A DNA stretch of 15,665 nucleotides from DATKMG01 sp035541995 (lineage in GTDB: Bacteria > Acidobacteriota > Terriglobia > Versatilivoradales > Versatilivoraceae), in contig DATKMG010000799.1 of the NCBI GenBank assembly GCA_035541995.1, forward strand, positions 1 through 15,665, in the 5' to 3' direction. Positions within the stretch are counted from its first letter, which is position 1; each line of letters begins with the position of its first letter. This document shows positions 7,983-14,365 of the stretch, one piece after another. The notes below the pieces were generated by a model. That model saw nothing but the letters and a program-made list of their open reading frames with translations, did no database searches and was not told the origin of the DNA. The position numbers were made by a program, and so were the translations under genes.

Positions 7983-8733
7983 AGCCCAAAAGGCTGTTCT
8001 AGAATGGCTTCAACCGTGTTCCCACTTCCGCGGGGATATAATCTTTGCGCAACTTCTCTGGCGATTTTGCAGGGAATTGCTACAAAGGGATGCACGCTGG
8101 GCTGGTCACGACCTCACAGATGAAGTCTTAATGTAGAAGGACAGCAGTGCTGCATTTTCCTCTCTTGTACTAGGAATTCAAAAGAAGAGGCTCCCCAGTA
8201 TCTCCTGGCAACCTGAGTATGACTACTCGGTGTGGCCAAGTCTAGCCGATACGCTTTCAGCAACGATCCGTAATACGGTTAGGTACTCCCGCTCATCCTT
8301 CAAGAAGCTTATACTTCATAATGATATTGATAAGTACTAATCATTTATTTTTCAGATATTTATGATAAATATATAAACTGATAAAATATACAATTATGTT
8401 AACAAGTGCCCGCCACCGTCTAACATTATCAGACAATTGTCGCGGGTTCTCAGCCGTCATCTAACAAAGTAGCCAATACGAGTTGAAGACCCCTACATGG
8501 AGAGACTGGCGACGCTCTTTGATTATGACACCAATTCCAGAACTTTAGATTATTATAAGGATATTGCAGGTCTTTCTCCGTGGTGGTTCATGCTCAATCT
8601 TCTTATTCATAAATGCAGCCGGATGTTGATTGCAGCACAGTGAACATGCCAGAGGTACCGACGGCTTAGATCATGCTTTGCCATTAATGTCGTCGCGTCG
8701 ACATCAGTCAACACTTCTTCAATCCATTTCCGG
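7983..8733. other. spacer of about 750 bases without a convincing gene
   Basis: Between the recO promoter and the kinase promoter I find no recognisable gene or RNA. Several short stop-free stretches read like coding sequence but lack starts, binding sites or family resemblance: minus strand 7943-8095 (50 codons from GTG), plus strand 8497-8643 (48 codons from ATG), and minus strand 8607-8873. They may be decayed gene remnants. The centre (about 8330-8400) is strikingly AT-rich, and a 10-bp palindrome GACAATTGTC lies at 8432-8441. Confidence 0.5.
8356..8372. repeat. AT-only inverted repeat in an AT-rich core
   Basis: ATATTTA (8356-8362), three bases, TAAATAT (8366-8372): a perfect 7-bp dyad of the size of a dimeric repressor operator. 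GATAAATATA and GATAAAATATA are imperfect direct repeats beside it (8365-8374 and 8380-8390). No flanking gene start is within 400 bases, so the target is unclear. Confidence 0.4.
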
Positions 8734-8762
8734 TTGACGTCGAATACCGTTCGTCCTAGAAT
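8734..8762 (+). promoter_or_regulatory. sigma70-type promoter for the histidine kinase gene
   Basis: TTGACG (8734-8739), a 17-base spacer and TAGAAT (8757-8762) match consensus at 5/6 and 5/6. The expected transcript start near 8769 leaves about 65 bases before the ATG at 8834. Confidence 0.55.
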
Positions 8763-8833
8763 TTGACTGCCAACCAAGCGGGATCGCTCTTGAAATTCGA
8801 CACTCTCCAATCTTCCCTTGTTCAGGGAGTCAT

Positions 8834-10345
8834 ATGAAAAAATCCTTACAGCGTGGCCTGAATCTACGGACAAAGCTTTTGCTTGGAACTTGCGGCTTGG
8901 TCGCCTTTGTTACGTTTTTGGTGGTGCTCTTTGTAAGTCGCAACATGCAACAGCTCATCCGGGAAGAGACGCGACTTCGTGGATTTGCAATTGCCCAATT
9001 ATTTGGAGCCACAAATCTGAATCATCTCAAGACCTATGAATATCTGGCAATTCAGCAGAACGCCAATCGGGCCAAGTCCGAAAACGACTTAATCTATGTA
9101 GTGGTCTACGACAAGGAAGGAAGAATCGCCGCTGACACGGAGAACTCTGCCCTGGTCTCCCAGAACCCACCCGACCTGCAGGACTGGAAGGAGGGGCACA
9201 AGAAGATCCGGCAATTTCGCGAAGTGAACGGATCGCTGGGGAGAGTCGCGCCTGACGCCCCGCTCGGTCGGTTCTTTGTAGTTACTTTGCCTGTGGTCAC
9301 CACTGAAAGCCCGGGTTATTGGGGAACCGTTCAGTTGGGAATTTCTGCCGAACATATGTACCAGTACATTGGTAGGACTCAATTGCAAATAATCGAAATC
9401 GGTTCTATTTCGATGCTGATTGGAATTGCGGGAGCATTGTTCCTTTCCAAGCGGATAAGCAAGCCACTATCACGCTTACTCGAAGGAGTCATCTTTGCTA
9501 GTAGCGGCGACCTGAGTCATCGTATCAGAGCCGATTCCGGAGACGAGTTGGAGATACTGTCGAACAGCTTCAACTCAATGATGGACCAAATTCAAGTGCA
9601 TCAGGAGAGCCGAATCCAAAATGAGAAGATGATTGCTGTTGGACACATGGTAAACACCATTCTTCATGATTGTCGTACACCGGTTACCGTGATCAAGGGC
9701 TATGCGAGTCTCCTAAAGGACTATGATGTTAGCAGGAAGGAGACGATGAGCAGTCTTGATTTCATAAGCTTCGAGGTGGAGAGGATAGAGCGGATGCTTG
9801 AAGAAATCCTCTCTTTTTCCTTGGGTAAAGGTCCCGTCATGAATCTGAGAGAGGTAGTCGTCGATGAATTTTTGCAGGATTGTGGACGTGAAGTTCGTGC
9901 ACTTTTACAAGGTAGTAGCGTTGATTTCTCTCAAGACTTGCATTGCCCGTTTCACGTCTCAATGGACAGTGATCGATTTCGCCGCGCTATACTTAATATC
10001 GCTGCAAATGCTAAGGACGCCTTGAAGGGAAAGGGAAAGTTTTCAATGTGCAGTTCTTCCGAAGGATCGTGCGCTATCGTGCTTCTAAAGGACAATGGTC
10101 CGGGAATCCCTCTGTCATTAAAGGAACGGATTTTTGAACCGTTCTTCACTCATGGTAAGCCTTTGGGCATCGGCTTGGGTATGGCGATTACGAAGAAGAT
10201 TATAGAAGAGCATTCAGGGACAGTGGAGGTGGACACTGGAACCGGTACTGGGACAACCTTTACGATTCGTTTGCCCCTGGTTCAATCTTCACTGCGATCA
10301 ATCTTGACTGAGAACATCGGATCTGAAGATCAGGCCCGAGGATGA
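8834..10345 (+). CDS. membrane sensor histidine kinase, orphan
   Basis: A 503-residue inner-membrane sensor kinase. Order of domains: transmembrane helix 1 (about 13-34), a periplasmic sensor of about 150 residues with single-Cache/PAS-like features (YVVVYDKEGRIAADTEN at 88-104, WGTVQLGIS at 163-171), helix 2 (about 186-205), a HAMP linker (about 203-257), a HisKA dimerisation helix with phospho-acceptor His278 in LHDCRTPVTVIKGY, and an ATPase domain with N-box NIAANAKDAL (388-397), DNGPGI (420-425), FEPFF (435-439) and GIGLG (445-449). The H-box HDCRTP differs from the common HELRTP, and the G2 box has GIGLG rather than GTGLG. AGGGAG precedes the ATG by seven bases. No response regulator is adjacent, so its partner and ligand cannot be inferred. 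Its last 16 bases overlap the end of convergent xerD. Confidence 0.93.
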   Translation: MKKSLQRGLNLRTKLLLGTCGLVAFVTFLVVLFVSRNMQQLIREETRLRGFAIAQLFGATNLNHLKTYEYLAIQQNANRAKSENDLIYVVVYDKEGRIAADTENSALVSQNPPDLQDWKEGHKKIRQFREVNGSLGRVAPDAPLGRFFVVTLPVVTTESPGYWGTVQLGISAEHMYQYIGRTQLQIIEIGSISMLIGIAGALFLSKRISKPLSRLLEGVIFASSGDLSHRIRADSGDELEILSNSFNSMMDQIQVHQESRIQNEKMIAVGHMVNTILHDCRTPVTVIKGYASLLKDYDVSRKETMSSLDFISFEVERIERMLEEILSFSLGKGPVMNLREVVVDEFLQDCGREVRALLQGSSVDFSQDLHCPFHVSMDSDRFRRAILNIAANAKDALKGKGKFSMCSSSEGSCAIVLLKDNGPGIPLSLKERIFEPFFTHGKPLGIGLGMAITKKIIEEHSGTVEVDTGTGTGTTFTIRLPLVQSSLRSILTENIGSEDQARG

Positions 10346-11220
10346 TGAGTATTGTAAATGGACCGCAGTCTTTCTTTCAAGACATGTGTGTAGATCTGGG
10401 TTGTGGAGATATCAGCATGTCCCAGCATCATTTGAACTGACCGGAGATCAGCTCCCCGCTGAAGGAGGTGTGTTGCGAAAGAGTGCCTAATCAAGTGAGG
10501 CTTGAGTGGAATGGGTATGCCGGCCTTTCTTCCATAAAACCCAATGATCTTCCAGAAGCCCTGCCTCGACATCTTTCTCCCGTTCCGGTTCAAAAATAGG
10601 AGATTGGAACTGGTACCTTTAAGAAGGTTCCCCCTCGAGGCCTCCATATATCTTTCCAGGCCTTCCAGAGCCGATCGCCCGAAGGGAACGACTCGGACTT
10701 TGCTCCCCTTTCCCACGCAATGGAGATACCCGAGGTCCAAGTGCAAATCTGTTACCTTCAAGCTAACCAACTCCGAAACTCGCAAACCAGTCGCATAAAG
10801 CAGTTCTAACATGGCCTTGTCTCGAATCCCTCGGTAAGTACAGAGGTCAGGCTGGGCGAGTAAACGATCCACTTCCTCCACATTCAAAACTCTGGGCAAT
10901 GCAATCCAGGTTTTTGGAGTGTCCACATTGGCACAAGGGTTGGATTGAATTAATCCCTCAAAAGCAAGGAATTGAAAAAGACCCCGAATCGTTACAAGGA
11001 TTCTGGCTCTAGAGCGGCTACCAATCCCGCGTTGAGTCAGTTGATCTAAGAACTCATAAATCGATCTGGTTCCGACCGCATCTAGTGACGAATTTCTCGA
11101 ATTCAAGAACTGTCCGAATTTGGCGAGGTCGAGACGATATGCTTGGAGTGTATTCTCAGCCAGGCCTTTCTCGAGCTGCAAATAGTCCAAATACTGGGAA
11201 CATGCGCTCTGGAATTCCAT
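10330..11220 (-). CDS. xerD: tyrosine recombinase XerD/XerC type
   Basis: Site-specific recombinase of the kind that resolves chromosome dimers at dif with its Xer partner. From the ATG at 11220 it is 296 residues, against 298 for E. coli XerD. An N-terminal SAM-like core-binding domain (about 1-88: YLDYLQLEKGLAENTLQAY) is followed by the catalytic domain with the full set: Arg147 (ATGLRVSEL), Lys171/174 (GKGSKVRVVPF), His242 and Arg245 (HLIRHSFATHLL), His268 (LGHADISTTQ) and nucleophile Tyr277 (IYTHV). The frame is open upstream to 11550, but that extension is antisense to lpxD, so I reject it. Conventional chromosomal length and neighbours argue for a housekeeping Xer rather than an integrase. 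XerC cannot be excluded by sequence alone. The ribosome binding site is weak. Confidence 0.9.
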   Translation of the reverse strand: MEFQSACSQYLDYLQLEKGLAENTLQAYRLDLAKFGQFLNSRNSSLDAVGTRSIYEFLDQLTQRGIGSRSRARILVTIRGLFQFLAFEGLIQSNPCANVDTPKTWIALPRVLNVEEVDRLLAQPDLCTYRGIRDKAMLELLYATGLRVSELVSLKVTDLHLDLGYLHCVGKGSKVRVVPFGRSALEGLERYMEASRGNLLKGTSSNLLFLNRNGRKMSRQGFWKIIGFYGRKAGIPIPLKPHLIRHSFATHLLQRGADLRSVQMMLGHADISTTQIYTHVLKERLRSIYNTHHPRA

Positions 11221-11244
11221 CTTTGCTAGCGTTCGGCCCACCTC

Positions 11245-11273
11245 TTGACAGGTTGGTTTGCCTAATGTAGCAT
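11245..11273 (+). promoter_or_regulatory. candidate promoter for lpxD
   Basis: TTGACA (11245-11250), a 17-base spacer and TAGCAT (11268-11273), 6/6 and 4/6 against consensus. The transcript would start near 11280, 50 bases before the lpxD ATG, which has TAGGAGG at 11317-11323 six bases upstream. Confidence 0.45.
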
Positions 11274-11291
11274 GAATTCCTTGATAATCAA
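11264..11291 (-). promoter_or_regulatory. candidate promoter for xerD, overlapping that of lpxD
   Basis: On the minus strand TTGATT (11286-11291), a 16-base spacer and TACATT (11264-11269), each 4/6 against consensus. Its -10 hexamer overlaps the -10 region of the lpxD candidate, so the two divergent promoters could interfere. Confidence 0.3.
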
Positions 11292-11329
11292 AAACATATC
11301 GACCCCAATTCACCCTTAGGAGGATTGCG

Positions 11330-12352
11330 ATGAAACTGGCAGACATAGCTGAGAGGTTGGGTTGCGAATTGAGGGGTGACGGAGAGATAGAGATTGAGAG
11401 GGTAATAGGAATTGAGGAGGCCAGAAACGGTGATTTGACCTTCCTTTCAAACCCCAAGTATCTTCCCAAACTAAAAATAACACGGGCTTCAGCCATAATC
11501 CTCTCAAAGGATGCGCCCGATGTCAATGTCAGTTCATTACGCTCGGACAACCCTTATCTTACTTTTGCCAGATCTATTGAGTTGTTCTATTCACCTCCCC
11601 GACCGGGAGGCGGAATTCATCCGACTGCCATCATTTCACCTTCAGCCAAAATAGGAAAGAATCCAAGCATAGGTGCTTATGTGGTCATCAATGCGGAGGT
11701 AATTATAGGCGACAATGTCGTTTTGCACCCTCACGTAGTGGTGTTCCATGGTGTCAGGATTGGAAACAACTTGATGGCGTTTTCCAACGTTTCTATTCGA
11801 GAAAACTGTGAGATCGGGAATAACGTGGTCCTGCAGGACGGAGTGGTTATAGGCGCCGATGGGTTTGGCTTTGCCAAGAGAGATGATGGTTCTTACTATA
11901 AGATCACACAATCGGGAAAAGTAATTATTGAGGATGAGGTTGAAGTCCAAGCCAATTCTACAATTGACCGGGCTGCGATCGGGGAGACTAGAATCTGCAA
12001 GGGTGCAAAAATCGACAACTTAGTCCAGGTTGGACACGGATCCAAAGTGGGGCATAATACGTTACTTTGCGCTCAAGTGGGTCTAGCGGGGAGTACCGAG
12101 ATTGGGAATAACACGATCCTCACCGGGCAAGTAGGGGTTGCCGGTCATTGTCGCGTGGGTGACAATGTGATTGCGACGGCCCAATCGGGAATACCATCGG
12201 ACGTAGAAAATGGAAAGATGATTTCTGGATATCCAGCCATTGACAACAGGCTTTGGCTCAAATCCTCGGTCTTGTTCTCTAAGCTACCTGAAATGAGTAA
12301 GAGGATAAAGGAAATTGAACAAAAAGTCGATAAATTACTATCATCGATTTAA
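11330..12352 (+). CDS. lpxD: UDP-3-O-(3-hydroxyacyl)glucosamine N-acyltransferase LpxD
   Basis: Third step of lipid A synthesis: adds an N-linked hydroxyacyl chain from acyl-carrier protein to UDP-3-O-acyl-glucosamine, in the cytoplasm. The 340 residues match the family (E. coli 341). The N-terminal uridine-binding domain (about 1-95) has GDLTFLSNPKY (34-44). A left-handed beta-helix of hexapeptide repeats follows (about 96-290), with DGFGFAKRDDGSYYKI (177-192) and NLVQVGHGSKVGHN; His236 aligns with catalytic His239 of E. coli, and His273 is also present. The C-terminal helix (LPEMSKRIKEIEQKVDKL) completes the trimer-forming end. TAGGAGG gives a strong ribosome binding site. The gene stands alone here, without lpxA, fabZ or bamA neighbours. 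Its presence shows an outer membrane with lipid A. Confidence 0.97.
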   Translation: MKLADIAERLGCELRGDGEIEIERVIGIEEARNGDLTFLSNPKYLPKLKITRASAIILSKDAPDVNVSSLRSDNPYLTFARSIELFYSPPRPGGGIHPTAIISPSAKIGKNPSIGAYVVINAEVIIGDNVVLHPHVVVFHGVRIGNNLMAFSNVSIRENCEIGNNVVLQDGVVIGADGFGFAKRDDGSYYKITQSGKVIIEDEVEVQANSTIDRAAIGETRICKGAKIDNLVQVGHGSKVGHNTLLCAQVGLAGSTEIGNNTILTGQVGVAGHCRVGDNVIATAQSGIPSDVENGKMISGYPAIDNRLWLKSSVLFSKLPEMSKRIKEIEQKVDKLLSSI

Positions 12353-12380
12353 TTTTATCTATTACTTTAATTATAATTAA
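12324..12380 (+). terminator. weak hairpin at lpxD end plus 14-bp AT palindrome
   Basis: AAGTCGAT (12324-12331) pairs with ATCGATTT (12343-12350) with one G-U pair and an 11-base loop, overlapping the lpxD stop, and is followed by AATTTTAT. This could act as a weak terminator. Further on, TTAATTATAATTAA (12367-12380) is a perfect 14-bp palindrome in the 55-base, AT-rich gap between the convergent lpxD and thiS genes. Function is inferred. Confidence 0.35.
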
Positions 12381-12407
12381 TAAACCATATACTAAATTAA
12401 CTTTAAC

Positions 12408-12620
12408 TTATGAAATCCCACCGCCAACAAAGTGGACAATCTCAATCCGATCACCATCTGCCAAGATTGTTGATCCCCATTTCTCGCGTTTGAGCAGCTT
12501 GCGGTTATATTCGACCGCAACTCGGTTAAGGTCGAGATGCAGATCCTCAAGCAGGATAGTTAGGCGAGTGTTGCCTCGGACTTTTCTCCCTTCTCCATTG
12601 AGCAGAATCTCGACTTCCAT
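12408..12620 (-). CDS. thiS: ThiS-type sulfur carrier protein with C-terminal GGGIS
   Basis: A 70-residue ubiquitin-fold protein of the ThiS family, which carries sulfur as a C-terminal thiocarboxylate to thiazole synthase. Seen: start MEVEILLNGEGRKV, VAVEYNRKLLKREKW (34-48) and DGDRIEIVHFVGGG (55-68), all family hallmarks. Odd: carriers activated by ThiF must end in a free Gly-Gly, yet Ile-Ser follows before the stop codon. Either the tail is trimmed, or the protein is not a standard ThiS. Eleven bases separate it from the 289-residue protein upstream, so they are probably one operon. No thiG, thiF or thiH is adjacent; lpxD converges downstream. The ribosome binding site is poor, consistent with coupling to the upstream gene. 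Family assignment is firm, role in thiamine less so. Confidence 0.85.
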   Translation of the reverse strand: MEVEILLNGEGRKVRGNTRLTILLEDLHLDLNRVAVEYNRKLLKREKWGSTILADGDRIEIVHFVGGGIS

Positions 12621-12631
12621 TTTCTGTCAGC

Positions 12632-13501
12632 CTATTTCTTCCTAATCAAGTACTTGACTTCGTCAGCACCTAAGGAAGTTTGGGCCTGAATGATCAGGGC
12701 GGCACTCCCCAAGGTATAGTTGGGTAGGTTAAAGCTGATATTCAGGTCGCCATGCTTATCGGTTTTTCCCGCATACAACCGCGGGGAGAAGGCAGTGCCG
12801 ATAACTTTTATCACCACCTGAACATTTTCAAGCTTTGTTCCAAGGCCGCGACTTAGCACACTGAGACTCAAATCAACGTGTGACCCGGCCACAAACACCT
12901 TTGCCCCTTCGACATTAATCTGAATTCCCTGTTGTCCCTCAACCCCCAAACTGGCAGCATCCAGAGCCAAGCCCGGCAACTCAACTCTGGTCTTGCGCGC
13001 CGACTCATGTCCACGGGTGGGCCTAGCAAGTTCGGAGTCTTTAATAACGGATTCGAAAGGCTTCGGCTTCATTTTGGGAGGCGGAGAGCCCTTACCAACA
13101 ACAGGTTCGACTGCAGGAACTGCAATGCGCCTGTCCTGAGTTGGAGGCTCTTCGTCAGTCAAACTCTTTGGTGTATGAGCAGCAGTCACTCGACACGAAT
13201 TGAAGCGAAAGACGAATTCACCTTCGACATAATCCTGTAGACCCATCCCTTTTCGGAGAAGGCCCCGCTTGATGGCATTGACGAGTTGTCGGTGCTGGGA
13301 TTCTAAAATCTTCTGCAAAGTAGGTTCGGCAAATCCTCCAGACTTCAGATATTCGTGATAGGAGGTGCGGAAGGACTCCAAAATTTGTCCGCCAATATAG
13401 ACAAGGGACTCAATTAACGGGTTTGCTTCTCCCCTGTCTTCGGTTTGAACGTGATAAGTCGTGCCTCCGAATCTGACGTCAGTATTGAGACCCGTTATCA
13501 T
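12632..13501 (-). CDS. conserved protein of unknown function with C-terminal Ig-like domain
   Basis: A 289-residue protein whose function I do not recognise. The N-terminal block (about 1-105) is dense and looks conserved: MITGLNTDVRFGGTTYHVQT, ESLVYIGGQIL, YHEYL and an EGEFVFRFNS segment (93-102); I recall similar openings in acidobacterial and deltaproteobacterial hypothetical proteins. A low-complexity linker rich in Pro, Lys and Glu follows (about 110-190). The C-terminal 95 residues alternate like a beta-sandwich (INVEGAKVFVAGSHVDLSLS, KTDKHGDLNISFNLP), resembling bacterial Ig-like or carboxypeptidase-regulatory-like domains. There is no signal peptide or membrane helix, so this Ig-like domain appears cytoplasmic, which is uncommon. 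It is co-directional with thiS and diverges from the nuo genes. No good ribosome binding site is visible before the ATG at 13501. Confidence 0.8.
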   Translation of the reverse strand: MITGLNTDVRFGGTTYHVQTEDRGEANPLIESLVYIGGQILESFRTSYHEYLKSGGFAEPTLQKILESQHRQLVNAIKRGLLRKGMGLQDYVEGEFVFRFNSCRVTAAHTPKSLTDEEPPTQDRRIAVPAVEPVVGKGSPPPKMKPKPFESVIKDSELARPTRGHESARKTRVELPGLALDAASLGVEGQQGIQINVEGAKVFVAGSHVDLSLSVLSRGLGTKLENVQVVIKVIGTAFSPRLYAGKTDKHGDLNISFNLPNYTLGSAALIIQAQTSLGADEVKYLIRKK

Positions 13502-13617
13502 GATGGAGTGTTACAATCGTTCCGGAAGCCAGGCTGTAAGCATTCAAGTCAAAAAGTGCCAGGGAGCTTTCCAGAACTCGATATGTTAATATAGCCTGCT
13601 TGACCGGAGCAAGAAAA

Positions 13618-13662
13618 AATTCCTTGACAATACTCAGCAGCTAGTGATACTTACAAGGAATT
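13618..13662. repeat. inverted repeat around the nuo promoter
   Basis: AATTCCTTG (13618-13626) is perfectly inverted as CAAGGAATT (13654-13662) with 27 bases between. The arms flank or overlap the -35 and -10 hexamers of the candidate nuo promoter, as a repressor-binding pair would. A GGAATTCC palindrome sits at 13657-13664. Confidence 0.45.
13624..13651 (+). promoter_or_regulatory. candidate promoter for the nuoE-J-K-L cluster
   Basis: TTGACA (13624-13629), a 16-base spacer and GATACT (13646-13651), 6/6 and 4/6 against consensus. A transcript starting near 13658 would have a leader of about 200 bases before nuoE, containing the inverted repeat 13689-13764. Spacer length is one base short of optimal. 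Confidence 0.45.
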
Positions 13663-13685
13663 CCAGGGCATCATAGTCATCAAAA

Positions 13686-13856
13686 ATGGAACCCCGGAAG
13701 TTGAACTCAGAGCCGCTTTATTACTCATCGGCTCAGGACGCATTGACATTAAACCCCGGGGTTCGAGAAGACACTAACGACACTGTCAGAGCGGTGCTAG
13801 TACCAGGGTTCGATGAAACCTGCCCATATCTTGCCACACCAGGTTCTCCTTTTTGA
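13686..13856 (+). CDS. possible 56-residue leader ORF touching the nuoE start
   Basis: An ATG at 13686 opens 56 codons, MEPRKLNSEPLYYSSAQDAL at the start and ending YLATPGSPF. Its stop TGA (13854-13856) overlaps a possible TTG start of nuoE (13853-13855) as TTGA. No ribosome binding site is visible and I recognise no family. A second frame across the same bases (13628-13787) also reads like coding sequence but has no start codon, so chance or a decayed gene is as likely. Low confidence. Confidence 0.2.
   Translation: MEPRKLNSEPLYYSSAQDALTLNPGVREDTNDTVRAVLVPGFDETCPYLATPGSPF
13689..13764 (+). repeat. GC-rich inverted repeat in the nuo leader
   Basis: GAACCCCGG (13689-13697) pairs perfectly with CCGGGGTTC (13756-13764) across 58 bases. 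The right arm lies inside a perfect 12-bp palindrome, AACCCCGGGGTT (13752-13763), so two alternative structures compete. Within the leader this could affect nuo expression or mark an old insertion; the role is unknown. Confidence 0.45.
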
Positions 13857-13867
13857 CCCATTCGCAC

Positions 13868-14356
13868 ATGCTACCTGAAAACCTGCTTAACAAGTTCGGG
13901 TCGCTCGTCAACAAATATCCAGTTAAACGATCGGCGCTTGTTCCAATATTGCTGATTACCCAGGAAGAGTTGGGGTACCTCACCGCCGAGTCCATTCGTT
14001 TTATTGCGGATTATCTCGGCATCCCCGAGATTGAGGTTCAGGAAGTCATCACATTCTACAGCATGCTGCGAACTACTCCTGTGGGCAAGCATCACATCCA
14101 AGTCTGCACGAATATTTCATGCATGCTGACGGGTGGTGAGGAGATCTTCAGGCGCTTCTCCGAGAAGCTTGGGATCAAGGAAGGCGAAACTACGCATGAT
14201 CGACAATATTCCCTCACAGAAGTGGAATGTCTGGGCGCATGCGCCAATGCACCCGCCATACAAATCAACTACCAATATCATGAGGACCTGACTCTGGAAA
14301 AGGTCGACCGGATTTTGGAAGACTTGGAAAAGGGATTTAAGACGGACAAAAAATAA
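13868..14356 (+). CDS. nuoE: NADH-quinone oxidoreductase subunit E (complex I 24-kDa subunit)
   Basis: Peripheral subunit of complex I that with NuoF forms the NADH-oxidising module and carries the N1a [2Fe-2S] cluster. Thioredoxin-like family, 162 residues from the chosen start. The four cluster ligands are C80 and C85 (VCTNISC) and C121 and C125 (ECLGAC). The N-terminal helical part has YPVKRSALVPILLITQEELGYL, and ITFYSML is the usual lead into the Fe-S domain. I chose ATG 13868 because family members start just before this helix; a TTG at 13853 would add five residues. Neither has a clear ribosome binding site. Odd: nuoJ follows after nine bases, with nuoF, G, H and I missing from their canonical place, so the partner subunit NuoF must be encoded elsewhere. 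Confidence 0.93.
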   Translation: MLPENLLNKFGSLVNKYPVKRSALVPILLITQEELGYLTAESIRFIADYLGIPEIEVQEVITFYSMLRTTPVGKHHIQVCTNISCMLTGGEEIFRRFSEKLGIKEGETTHDRQYSLTEVECLGACANAPAIQINYQYHEDLTLEKVDRILEDLEKGFKTDKK

Positions 14357-14365
14357 GTTGGTTCA

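Noticed and set aside
8140..8300. Possible riboswitch or structured RNA in the recO-kinase spacer
   Set aside because: I compared it by eye with c-di-GMP, cobalamin and SAM riboswitch core motifs and found none; only short chance stems are visible.
8607..8873. 88-codon minus-strand frame at the kinase promoter
   Set aside because: It overlaps the kinase start and promoter, has no ribosome binding site at its ATG, and matches nothing I recognise; kept only as a possible remnant.
11221..11550. 110-residue N-terminal extension of the XerD frame
   Set aside because: It is antisense to lpxD, while the ATG at 11220 gives the normal Xer length and N-terminus.
13756..13820. GGTTCGA motifs suggesting a tRNA T-arm
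   Set aside because: No complementary T-stem follows either motif and no acceptor, D or anticodon arm can be built around them.
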